From NCBI GenBank assembly GCA_937871705.1, contig CALMOO010000236.1:1-5323 (forward strand): a DNA stretch of 5,323 nucleotides. Reading direction: 5' to 3'. Below are positions 1 to 5,323 of the stretch, one piece after another (within the stretch, counting starts at the first letter, position 1; the number at the start of each line of letters is the position of its first letter). A model generated the notes under the pieces. It worked only from the letters and a program-made list of their open reading frames with translations. It ran no database searches and was not told the origin of the DNA. The stretch is from an uncultured Hymenobacter sp. (lineage in GTDB: Bacteria > Bacteroidota > Bacteroidia > Cytophagales > Hymenobacteraceae). Position numbers and translations under genes: made by a program.

Positions 1-82
1 GCTTTACACCATCCGGCGCATCATTGCCAGCGGCTACTGGAGCCCGCGCACGCTGCACAACAGCATTGTGCAAAGCTTTTGA
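1..82 (+). CDS. C-terminal fragment of an unidentified protein (5' end outside window)
   Basis: Reading from base 2 gives 26 codons and a TGA at 80-82. The visible tail contains IRRIIASGYWSPRTLHN and ends IVQSF. The codons are G/C-rich at third positions (CGG, CGC, GCC, AGC, GGC, ACG, CTG), like the other genes here, and the other frames give less natural protein. The tail is mixed basic/aromatic with no transmembrane or low-complexity character. I do not recognise the family from so short a piece. It lies on the same strand as the deaminase downstream, 99 bases away, but a long inverted repeat starts 7 bases after its stop, so co-transcription is uncertain. The call of a real gene end rests on codon character and on the hairpin placed directly after the stop. 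Confidence 0.6.
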   Translation, partial: LYTIRRIIASGYWSPRTLHNSIVQSF

Positions 83-89
83 TTTACTC

Positions 90-173
90 GTTTTCCGTTG
101 GTTGTTCTTCGTTTTTCGTTGAACAACTAGCGAAGCCCAGGCAACGAAAAACGAAGAACAATCAACGAAAAAC
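90..173. repeat. 32-bp near-perfect inverted repeat / stem-loop between genes
   Basis: The left arm (90-121) and right arm (142-173) are reverse complements over 32 bases, apart from one C/A mismatch (95 with 168) and one G/T wobble pair (101 with 162). The loop is 20 bases (122-141). Each arm is built from two copies of an 11-mer: CAACGAAAAAC occurs at 142-152 and 163-173, and its complement at 111-121 and, with one change, at 90-100. It begins 7 bases after the upstream stop and ends 8 bases before the deaminase ATG. In RNA the 5' arm is U-rich and the 3' arm A-rich, with no trailing U-run, so it is not a textbook intrinsic terminator. It could be a dispersed palindromic repeat, a processing or termination hairpin, or a structure masking the A-rich leader of the deaminase. 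Confidence 0.93.
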
Positions 174-181
174 TAATTACT

Positions 182-616
182 ATGGATGAATTCATGCAAG
201 CTGCCATCGACGAAGCCCGGATGGGCCGTCAGCAAGGCGGCATCCCCATCGGCTCGGTGCTGATGCGCGACGGTAAAATCGTGTCGCGCGGCCACAACAA
301 GCGCGTGCAGGAGCTCGACCCCATCGCCCACGGCGAAATGGACGCCCTGCGCAACGCTGGCCGCCAGCGCACCTACCGCGACACCGTGCTCTATACCACC
401 CTGATGCCCTGCTTTATGTGCGCCGGCACCATCGTGCAGTTCAAGATTCCGAAGGTCATCGTGGGCGAGGCGCGCACCTTCGGCGAGTCCAAGGAATTTC
501 TGGAAAGCCACGGCGTGGAAGTCGTCATTCTCGACTCGGAAGAGTGCATGCAGATGATGCAGGAATTTATCGAAGCCGAGCCTGCCCTCTGGAACGAGGA
601 TATTATGGAGCTGTAG
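182..616 (+). CDS. Zinc-dependent cytosine/nucleoside deaminase, yeast FCY1-like
   Basis: This 144-aa protein belongs to the cytidine/deoxycytidylate deaminase fold and probably converts cytosine to uracil plus ammonia in pyrimidine salvage, in the cytoplasm. Visible motifs are the HGE triad piece (H50, catalytic E52) and PCFMC (C77 and C80), which together give the zinc ligands H50, C77 and C80. Other positions known to line the yeast cytosine deaminase pocket appear to be kept: N39 in RGHN, F100, W137 and D140 in the tail WNEDI. The N-terminal GGIPIGSVL and the LYTTLMPC strand also match that family. The length fits (yeast enzyme about 158 aa). The ATG at 182 is used; no Shine-Dalgarno is seen, the leader is TAATTACT, and Met5 is a less likely alternative. 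There is no signal peptide. It is not the CodA amidohydrolase type of cytosine deaminase. Guanine deaminase or tRNA adenosine deaminase are less likely because the C-terminal tail resembles FCY1. Deaminase family: very sure; cytosine as substrate: likely. Confidence 0.9.
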   Translation: MDEFMQAAIDEARMGRQQGGIPIGSVLMRDGKIVSRGHNKRVQELDPIAHGEMDALRNAGRQRTYRDTVLYTTLMPCFMCAGTIVQFKIPKVIVGEARTFGESKEFLESHGVEVVILDSEECMQMMQEFIEAEPALWNEDIMEL

Positions 617-624
617 TGGCCGCT

Positions 625-709
625 GGCGGGCACGACGCAAACATACACGGTCGCTTACCGAGGTTCTATGCCTTAGTAAGTGACCGTGTATGTTTGCGTC
701 GTGCCCGCC
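625..709. repeat. Inverted repeat, 28 bp perfect (34 bp with one wobble), overlapping the lipoprotein 3' end
   Basis: Bases 625-652 are the exact reverse complement of 682-709. The pairing continues inward through a G/T wobble (653 with 681) and five more pairs (654-658 with 676-680), leaving a 17-base loop (659-675). The right arm is the last coding part of the minus-strand lipoprotein (IPAGTTQTYTVTY). The left arm lies in the non-coding gap, starting 8 bases after the deaminase stop. The + strand of the left arm can therefore be read as AGTTQTYTVAY, a near copy of the lipoprotein tail, in the same frame as the deaminase. It sits between converging genes and could end transcription in both directions, but no U-run follows either arm. 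It may be an inverted local duplication or the remnant of a second lipoprotein copy. Confidence 0.95.
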
Positions 710-1383
710 GGGATGAATAAAGAATCGGTGGAAAATGTCTGCACCCCGTTCTTGGTTTTATAGCTTTTCACCAGTACGGGCTGGTCGCCCGCTACCGCCA
801 AAGGGTTTTCGCTCGGCAAACCATCCCAGTTAATAGCTGACCCGCCCCCCTGGATACCGCGGCTGAATACATTATTGAGCCCGTAGCAGGTATTAAAATC
901 CGATAAATACTGGCCTTTATCGGCAATAAGCTGGGCTTGATTGGTGATGCTTAGGCGCACGTACGCTTTGCGCGGAATGACATAGTTCGCTACCTGAACG
1001 ACGGTATCGCGCGTGAGGTGGTAGAAGGCTACTCCATTTTCGCCGATAGTGTAGTAGTCGCTTTTATCGACCAAGTAAAACACTTCGAAGAAGCCATCAG
1101 TCAGTTCGGCGTCTTCGATGAAAAAAGAGATTTGGTAATTTCCCGCGGCATCCGTGGCAGTTTTAGCCTTCGTTTTTGCTTTGGGCTGATACGCACTGCC
1201 GTATATCCACTTCACCAGTACAGTAGCTCCGCCAATGCCCTGCTGATTATTGGCCGTAGTCAGGCGCCCCGTTAGGGTAGTGCAGGCGCCCGTGCAATTG
1301 GCCGGGATAACTTCTTGTGGTATACAGCTTGTCAAAATGCTGGCTAACAGGCTAGTGATAAGGAGGCGGATAAGTAGGGTCAT
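673..1383 (-). CDS. Predicted outer-membrane/periplasmic lipoprotein with carboxypeptidase-regulatory-like domain
   Basis: A 236-aa protein with a type II signal peptide: Arg6, a hydrophobic run, then lipobox LTSC with the lipidated Cys at 20. The mature part is about 217 aa. Residues about 36-95 look like a carboxypeptidase regulatory-like (transthyretin-type) beta sandwich: TLTGRLTT, a GGATVLVKW strand, then TDAAGNYQISF, the usual turn-and-strand signature. The remainder is also beta-rich with no enzyme motif visible. Cys30 and Cys34 lie close together near the mature N-terminus, and Cys166 is isolated. Many Bacteroidota lipoproteins of this build are small surface or secreted accessory proteins; the exact role here is unknown. 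The gene is visibly less GC-rich than its neighbours (bases 901-960 are 48% G+C and 1081-1140 are 42%, against 77% for 2641-2700). It converges on the deaminase, with a long inverted repeat at its 3' end. The ATG start is fixed by the signal peptide. Confidence 0.85.
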   Translation of the reverse strand: MTLLIRLLITSLLASILTSCIPQEVIPANCTGACTTLTGRLTTANNQQGIGGATVLVKWIYGSAYQPKAKTKAKTATDAAGNYQISFFIEDAELTDGFFEVFYLVDKSDYYTIGENGVAFYHLTRDTVVQVANYVIPRKAYVRLSITNQAQLIADKGQYLSDFNTCYGLNNVFSRGIQGGGSAINWDGLPSENPLAVAGDQPVLVKSYKTKNGVQTFSTDSLFIPAGTTQTYTVTY

Positions 1384-1688
1384 GTGGCAATGCTGCTGGC
1401 GAAAGAATAAGCAAAAGACTCTATACTTAGTAGATGCCGCAAGCGTAAGTCTGGTGAAGTCTGACTTTGCCAGGCCACCAGTGGGAAAAGCCGACGTTGC
1501 AAAACCGGTTCGTGGTTACTCTATAGCCTGCTATTGCGCTTAAAAAATCAGACTTTACGCCCTTCGCACCTGTTCCTGTCGGCTGTCGGCTGTCGGCTTC
1601 CCGTGCTGCTACCTAGCGCCCGTGCAACGAGGAACTCAGTCTTTTGTCCATAGCTTCCCCAGTAAAGTCTACATATCGACTAAACTCT
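1384..1688. other. Non-coding divergent spacer between lipoprotein and peptidase genes
   Basis: These 305 bases separate two genes transcribed away from each other, so both promoters should lie here. I see no convincing small gene: reading frames here have no plausible start or protein character. I looked for the Bacteroidota promoter pattern (TTTG near -33, TAnnTTTG near -7). Only partial matches were found, for example TTTG at 1643-1646 followed by TACATATC at 1670-1677, whose 23-base spacing is rather long. Also present are a short 7-base tandem repeat (1576-1596) and a weak inverted pair (CTGGTG 1451-1456, CACCAG 1476-1481). Confidence 0.6.
1576..1596. repeat. Three tandem copies of CTGTCGG
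   Basis: The 7-base unit CTGTCGG is repeated three times without change, followed by a partial copy (CT). It lies about 95 bases before the peptidase start codon. Its role is unknown; it may be a simple slippage repeat. Confidence 0.85.
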
Positions 1689-3257
1689 ATGCAAAAAATC
1701 TTCCTCACTCTGGCCGCTGCGGGCTTGCTGGCGGCCCCCACGCTGGCCCAAACCGCCGAAAAAGTAGACGCCGCGGCCCTGGCCAAAATCAAGGACGAAG
1801 GCCTAAACCGCTCCAAAGTGATGGAAACGGCTTTTTACCTCACCGACGTGTGTGGCCCGCGCCTAGCCAATTCGGAGGGCCTGGCCCGCGCCAACGCCTG
1901 GACCAAGAAGCGCCTCACCGACTACGGCCTCACCAATGCCAACGTCGAAGCCTGGGGCGACTTTGGCCGCGGCTGGGACATCGATAAGTCGTACGTGGCC
2001 ATGACCGCGCCTTATTACCACGCTATGATAGGCGTGCCCAAGGCCTGGACGCCCTCTACCCCCGGCAGCCTGCGCAAGCAAGTGGTAGTGGTGCGCGCCA
2101 CCACCGAAGCCGACCTCGGCAAGTACAAAGGCCAGCTGCGCGATAAAATCGTGCTGCTGCCCGTGGCTACCCCCCCGCAGCCCAACTTCGAGCCCGATGC
2201 CAAGCGCCTAACCACCGAGGAGCTGCAAGCCATGGCCGATGCTACGGTGGGTGGCGCCCCCACAGCCGCTAACGCGCCCGCCGCTACCGCCGACCGCGTA
2301 GCTGCCATGCGTGCCGCCCGCGAGCTGCGCCTCAAGGTGAATGACATGCTGCTGGCCGAAGGCGCGGCCGCCGTGCTCAGCCCCGGCCGCGGCACCGACG
2401 GCACCGTGTTCACCACCAACGGCGCGCCCTACGCCGCCGATGCCAAGCCTGTGCTGCCCGAGCTGGAAATGTCGATCGAAGACCAGCTGCGCCTCATTCG
2501 GCTGGTGGAAGCCGGCATTCCGGTCGAAGTAGAAATGGAAACCAAAACCCATTTCCAGACCCAGGATTTGAAGGGTTATAACGTGGTGGCCGAAATTCCC
2601 GGCACCGACCGCAAGCTGAAAAGTGAAGTGGTGATGCTCGGCGGCCACCTCGACTCGTGGCACGCTGCCACCGGTGCCACCGACAACGCCGCCGGCTGCG
2701 CCGTGATGATGGAAGCCGTGCGTATTCTGAAAGCCACCGGCTTGAAGCCGCGCCGCACCATCCGCATTGCCCTGTGGGGCGAGGAGGAAGAAGGCCTGCA
2801 CGGCTCGCGCAACTACGTCAAAAACCACTTTGCCGACCCTGCCACCATGCAGCTCAAGCCCGACCACGAAAAGCTGGCGGCTTACTTCAACCTCGATAAT
2901 GGCGCCGGCAAAATTCGCGGCATCTACGCCCAAGGCAATGAAGCCGTGAAGCCCATTTTTGCCGCCTGGCTCCAGCCTTTCGCCGACATGGGCGCCACCA
3001 CCGTGACTTTGCGCAACACCGGTAGCACCGACCACATTGCCTTCGACGCCGTGGGTTTGCCCGGCTTTCAGTTCATCCAGGATGGCCTGGACTACTTCGC
3101 CCGCACCCACCACTCCAACCAGGACACCTACGACCGCCTCGTACCCGACGACCTCAAGCAGGCCTCAGTGGTAGTCGCCTCCTTCGTCTACGACGCCGCC
3201 ATGCGCGACCAAAAGCTGCCCCGCAAGCCGCTGCCCGCGCCCGTAAAGCCGCAGTAG
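1689..3257 (+). CDS. Secreted M28 family metallopeptidase (carboxypeptidase Q-like)
   Basis: A 522-aa zinc exopeptidase, probably periplasmic or secreted, that removes terminal residues from peptides. The start at ATG 1689 gives a clean type I signal peptide (MQKIFLTLAAAGLLAAPTLA, likely cut after Ala20); an upstream in-frame TTG at 1644 would bury it. Residues about 130-260 fit the protease-associated (PA) insert, including an Ala-rich linker near 183-205. The M28 catalytic domain spans about 296-500: H320 and D322 in GGHLDSW, bridging D332 in ATDNAAG, the WGEEEEG motif (E366 likely general base, E367 zinc ligand), D403 in NLDNG, and H475 in HHSNQDT. All ligands for a two-zinc site are therefore present. 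The HLDSW and HHS-x-x-DT forms point to the carboxypeptidase Q/PGCP-like branch and away from the Aeromonas aminopeptidase branch. The C-terminus is a short Pro/Lys tail, with no sorting domain. It appears to be a single-gene unit, followed 15 bases later by a strong terminator. Substrate specificity cannot be read from the sequence. Confidence 0.93.
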   Translation: MQKIFLTLAAAGLLAAPTLAQTAEKVDAAALAKIKDEGLNRSKVMETAFYLTDVCGPRLANSEGLARANAWTKKRLTDYGLTNANVEAWGDFGRGWDIDKSYVAMTAPYYHAMIGVPKAWTPSTPGSLRKQVVVVRATTEADLGKYKGQLRDKIVLLPVATPPQPNFEPDAKRLTTEELQAMADATVGGAPTAANAPAATADRVAAMRAARELRLKVNDMLLAEGAAAVLSPGRGTDGTVFTTNGAPYAADAKPVLPELEMSIEDQLRLIRLVEAGIPVEVEMETKTHFQTQDLKGYNVVAEIPGTDRKLKSEVVMLGGHLDSWHAATGATDNAAGCAVMMEAVRILKATGLKPRRTIRIALWGEEEEGLHGSRNYVKNHFADPATMQLKPDHEKLAAYFNLDNGAGKIRGIYAQGNEAVKPIFAAWLQPFADMGATTVTLRNTGSTDHIAFDAVGLPGFQFIQDGLDYFARTHHSNQDTYDRLVPDDLKQASVVVASFVYDAAMRDQKLPRKPLPAPVKPQ

Positions 3258-3272
3258 GGGGTAGGGAGCTTA

Positions 3273-3315
3273 CTAAAAAGGCCCCGTTGAGCTTAGCTCA
3301 GCGGGGCCTTTTTAG
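3273..3315. terminator. Bidirectional Rho-independent terminator
   Basis: A hairpin whose arms pair from 3273/3315 inward: AAAAAGGCCCCG on the left and CGGGGCCTTTTT on the right, extended by TTGAG/CTCAG with one G/T wobble; the minimal loop is about 5 bases (CTTAG). The GC-rich stem is flanked by A5 on one side and T5 on the other, so it can work on both strands. It sits between two converging genes: the peptidase stop (3257) is 15 bases before it and the minus-strand gene's stop (3333) is 17 bases beyond it. Confidence 0.95.
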
Positions 3316-3332
3316 GTTGGGTTTGTGCTGCG

Positions 3333-3722
3333 CTACCTGGATGAAGGGGGGTAGGCCAGAAGCCGGGAATGGAGGGCCTGGCGGTGCTCGGTGGCTTGCT
3401 GAGCTTCGGTGGCAGCCCGCGTGGCTTGCTGCTGCTTGGTTAGGTGTGAATACTGAAATTGCCCTTGCGCCACGTCTATCTCTATGGTGAGGCGCGCGGT
3501 ATGCTCATCGTAGTGCTCTTTGAGATAATCGCCGACGAGCTGATGAAAGGCGTTACTGAATTCCCAGAAAAAGAGCGTTCTGCCGTTGGCTTTACGCCCC
3601 GAGAGGCTGAGGTAGCCGCCGGGTGCGCTTACTTCGAAGCAACCGTGGAGACAGCCGGCGGCGGCTAGGCGCTCGCGCAAGAGTTCATTAAGAGCAGTCT
3701 GAGCAGAAGAAAAGGGTAGCAT
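3333..3722 (-). CDS. Hypothetical protein of unknown function, 129 aa
   Basis: I do not recognise this protein. From the ATG at 3722 it has 129 residues with no signal peptide or transmembrane segment, so it is probably cytoplasmic. The predicted pattern is an N-terminal helix (about 5-22), two or three beta strands (CFEVSAPGGYLSLSGR at about 28-43 and TLFFWEF at 49-55), a helix (about 57-72), another strand (ARLTIEIDV), and a Gln/Ala-rich, probably helical or coiled C-terminal tail (about 95-122). The middle part reads as a compact alpha/beta domain with conserved-looking aromatic residues. A GTG at 3764 would add 14 residues, but the ATG is preferred because the added stretch (MPDAWATIDRRYPL) adds nothing structured. 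It is transcribed divergently from the molybdenum enzyme and shares the terminator at 3273-3315 with the peptidase. The codon pattern and terminator placement support a real gene. Confidence 0.7.
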   Translation of the reverse strand: MLPFSSAQTALNELLRERLAAAGCLHGCFEVSAPGGYLSLSGRKANGRTLFFWEFSNAFHQLVGDYLKEHYDEHTARLTIEIDVAQGQFQYSHLTKQQQATRAATEAQQATEHRQALHSRLLAYPPSSR

Positions 3723-3841
3723 AAGGGGGTAGCGGCGGTCGATAGTCGCCCAGGCATCGGGCACCGGAGATAAGCAGTGCCGTAACGCTCTAACGCAAAT
3801 ACGCGTCTCTACATTCCACTAAGTGCCTTCTACTTCAGTTT
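3723..3841. promoter_or_regulatory. Divergent intergenic region, likely holding promoters for both flanking genes
   Basis: These 119 bases lie between the start codons of two genes transcribed in opposite directions, so at least one promoter each way is expected. Partial matches to the Bacteroidota -7 element are TACATTCC (3810-3817) for the + strand gene and, on the minus strand, CGTATTTG (3796-3803). Neither has a clear TTTG -33 partner, so exact promoters are not assigned. There is no obvious operator palindrome and no Shine-Dalgarno sequence on either side. Confidence 0.35.
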
Positions 3842-5323
3842 ATGCAAATTTCTCACATTGGCCAGCCGCGCAGCCGCGTCGACGGTCGCCTGAAAGTAAC
3901 CGGCCAGGCCCGCTACGTAGCTGAGCATCCGGTGGGCGGCTGCGTGCACGGTGTATTGGTAACCAGCACCATAGCCAAAGGCCGTATCAGCCACCTCGAT
4001 AGTAGCGGCGCGGCCCAAGCGCCCGGCGTGCTGGCCATTGTCTCGCACCTAAACTCGCCCAAGGTGCCTGGCTACGAGCACCCGCAGCCCGATGAGCGGG
4101 TAGAAGGCCAGCAGCTAAAAGTGTTTTTCGACGACCAGATTTACTACAGCAATCAGCCCATTGCCCTGGCCATTGCCAACACCCTGGAGCAAGCCCAGCA
4201 CGCCGCCACGTTGGTGCGGGTGCAGTACGAGCCGGCTGCGCACCAGACCGATACCGACGCCAACCTGCCCAAAAGCTACCAGCCCAAGCGCAGCGAAGAC
4301 TACAGCCGCGGCCAGGCCCAGGCCTACAAAACTGCCCCCGTACAAGTGGCGCAGGAATACCGCACCCCCTTGCAGGTGCACAACCCCATGGAAACCCACG
4401 CCGCCATCGCCGATTGGCAGGGCAACCACCTGACAGTGTACAACAAAACGCAGGCGCCCACGCTGGCTCGCAAGGATTTGATGAAGCTCTTTGGCTTGCC
4501 CGAAGAGAACGTGCAGGTGCATTCGCCGTTCGTGGGCGGGGCGTTTGGCAGCTCGTCGCGCATTTGGCCGCCCGAGGTGGCGGCCATTTTGGGAGCCAAG
4601 GTGGTGGGCCGCCCGGTGAAGGTGATGCTGGCCCGCGAGCAGGCCTTCAATATGGTGGGCTACCGACCGCGCTCGGTGCAGCGGGTAGGGCTGGGAGCGC
4701 TGCCCGATGGCACGCTCACCGGCATTTCGCACGAGGCATTTGGCAATACCTCGCGCTACGAGGAGTTCACCGAGCGCATTCTGCACCCTAGCAAGTCGGG
4801 CTACCAGAGCCCCAACGCTGACATGCGCTACCATCTCGTGCCGCTCGACCTGAGCACGCCCTGCTGGACGCGCGGCCCCGGCGAAACCAGTGGCTCCTTC
4901 GCCATCGAGTCGGCCATGGATGAGCTGGCTTACGCCCTGAAGATGGACCCGCTGGCGCTTCGCTTAAAGAACTTTGCCGAAGTCGACCCCGAAACCAGCC
5001 ACCCGTGGTCGAGCAACTACCTGCGCGCGTGCTACGCCCAGGGCGCAGAGAAATTTAAGTGGGCCAACCGCAGCCCTACCCCCCGTGCCACCCGCGACGG
5101 CGACTGGCTCGTGGGCCAGGGCATGGCTATGGGCATCTACCACGCCTCGCGGGCCAAGGCCAGCGTGCGGGCCCGCCTGCTGCCTAATGGCACCTTGCTC
5201 GTGCAGAGCGCCACCGCCGACGTTGGCCCCGGCACGGCTACCGTAATGACCCAGATAGCAGCCGATGCCAGCGGCGTGGCCCCCGAAAATATTCGCTTCG
5301 AGCTTGGCGACTCGTCCCTACCC
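3842..5323 (+). CDS. Molybdenum-cofactor-binding subunit of a xanthine dehydrogenase/aldehyde oxidoreductase family enzyme (PaoC-like), 3' end outside window
   Basis: 494 codons are open from ATG 3842 to the window edge; the family is usually about 730 aa, so roughly two thirds is visible. The start is the first ATG after an in-frame TAA (3791-3793). It opens with the typical RVDGRLKVTGQARYVAE. Residues about 18-130 form the aldehyde oxidase a/b hammerhead domain, and the molybdopterin-binding domain follows from about 165: HNPMETHAAIADW (180-192), the cofactor loop VGGAFGSSS (231-239), VMLAREQ (261-267), and TRGPGE with Arg344 at the place of the substrate-binding arginine of E. coli PaoC. 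DWLVGQGMAMG (421-431) and LGDSSLP (488-494) also match PaoC closely. The catalytic Glu near the C-terminus is outside the window. Such subunits hydroxylate aldehydes or N-heterocycles and pass electrons to 2Fe-2S and FAD partners. No signal peptide is present. The partner genes are not upstream, so they may follow downstream. Family: very sure; substrate: unknown. Confidence 0.93.
   Translation, partial: MQISHIGQPRSRVDGRLKVTGQARYVAEHPVGGCVHGVLVTSTIAKGRISHLDSSGAAQAPGVLAIVSHLNSPKVPGYEHPQPDERVEGQQLKVFFDDQIYYSNQPIALAIANTLEQAQHAATLVRVQYEPAAHQTDTDANLPKSYQPKRSEDYSRGQAQAYKTAPVQVAQEYRTPLQVHNPMETHAAIADWQGNHLTVYNKTQAPTLARKDLMKLFGLPEENVQVHSPFVGGAFGSSSRIWPPEVAAILGAKVVGRPVKVMLAREQAFNMVGYRPRSVQRVGLGALPDGTLTGISHEAFGNTSRYEEFTERILHPSKSGYQSPNADMRYHLVPLDLSTPCWTRGPGETSGSFAIESAMDELAYALKMDPLALRLKNFAEVDPETSHPWSSNYLRACYAQGAEKFKWANRSPTPRATRDGDWLVGQGMAMGIYHASRAKASVRARLLPNGTLLVQSATADVGPGTATVMTQIAADASGVAPENIRFELGDSSLP

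Noticed and set aside
1451..1481. Inverted pair CTGGTG/CACCAG enclosing AAGTCTGACTT in the divergent spacer
   Set aside because: Only six bases per arm with a 19-base interval, and not symmetrical with the inner palindrome; too weak to call an operator or hairpin.
1643..1677. Possible Bacteroidota promoter for the peptidase (TTTG then TACATATC)
   Set aside because: The second element matches only part of TAnnTTTG and the 23-base spacing is long; not strong enough to annotate.
1644..1688. Extended N-terminus of the M28 peptidase from a TTG start (15 extra residues)
   Set aside because: It would place a polar stretch ahead of a well-formed signal peptide; the ATG at 1689 gives a standard secretion signal.
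2208..3113. 301-codon minus-strand open frame inside the peptidase gene
   Set aside because: It is antisense to a gene with intact catalytic motifs. Its translation is rich in Gly, His and Val with no recognisable domain, as expected for a shadow of GC-rich coding sequence.
3723..3764. GTG start adding 14 residues to the hypothetical minus-strand protein
   Set aside because: Possible, but the ATG at 3722 is the simpler start and the extension shows no structured or conserved-looking sequence.
4115..4834. 239-codon minus-strand open frame inside the molybdenum subunit gene
   Set aside because: It is antisense shadow of a clearly conserved PaoC-like sequence; its composition is biased to Ala, Gly, His, Leu and Arg and no motif is visible.
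1..5323. A linked defence, mobile or biosynthetic system across the window
   Set aside because: The genes alternate in strand, are separated by hairpins or a terminator, and belong to unrelated metabolic and envelope families; no integrase, transposase, nuclease or CRISPR array is visible.

Overview
The window looks like chromosomal DNA from a GC-rich member of the Bacteroidota, most likely a Hymenobacter-like cytophagal bacterium. This is an inference. It rests on the high-GC coding style, the lack of Shine-Dalgarno sequences in front of the starts (A/T-rich leaders instead), a type II signal peptide on a fast-evolving beta-rich lipoprotein, and a secreted M28 peptidase of a kind common in that phylum. 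There are no rRNA, tRNA, CRISPR, transposase or phage signals.

Layout, left to right. (1) The last 26 codons of an unidentified + strand gene end at 82. (2) A 32-bp inverted repeat (90-173) fills almost the whole gap before (3) a 144-aa deaminase (182-616) whose motifs match yeast-type (FCY1) cytosine deaminase. (4) Converging on it is a 236-aa minus-strand lipoprotein (673-1383) with a carboxypeptidase-regulatory-like beta domain. The two genes are separated by a second near-perfect inverted repeat (625-709), one arm of which is the lipoprotein's own 3' coding end. (5) A 305-base non-coding stretch (1384-1688) separates the divergent lipoprotein and (6) a 522-aa secreted M28 metallopeptidase (1689-3257) of the carboxypeptidase Q type with all zinc ligands present. 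(7) A strong bidirectional Rho-independent terminator (3273-3315) lies between the peptidase and (8) a 129-aa minus-strand protein of unknown function (3333-3722). (9) A 119-base divergent spacer precedes (10) the first 494 codons of a PaoC-like molybdenum hydroxylase large subunit (3842 to the window edge).

The genes look like independent transcription units (alternating strands, terminators or hairpins between them), not one pathway. Cytosine deamination, peptide turnover and aldehyde/xanthine-type oxidation are all catabolic or salvage functions, but nothing in the sequence ties them into a system. I see no convincing new multi-gene system. The features most worth a second look are the two long inverted repeats, because each is far longer than a terminator needs and each touches a gene boundary: one abuts a start codon and the other duplicates, in inverted form, the end of a coding sequence.
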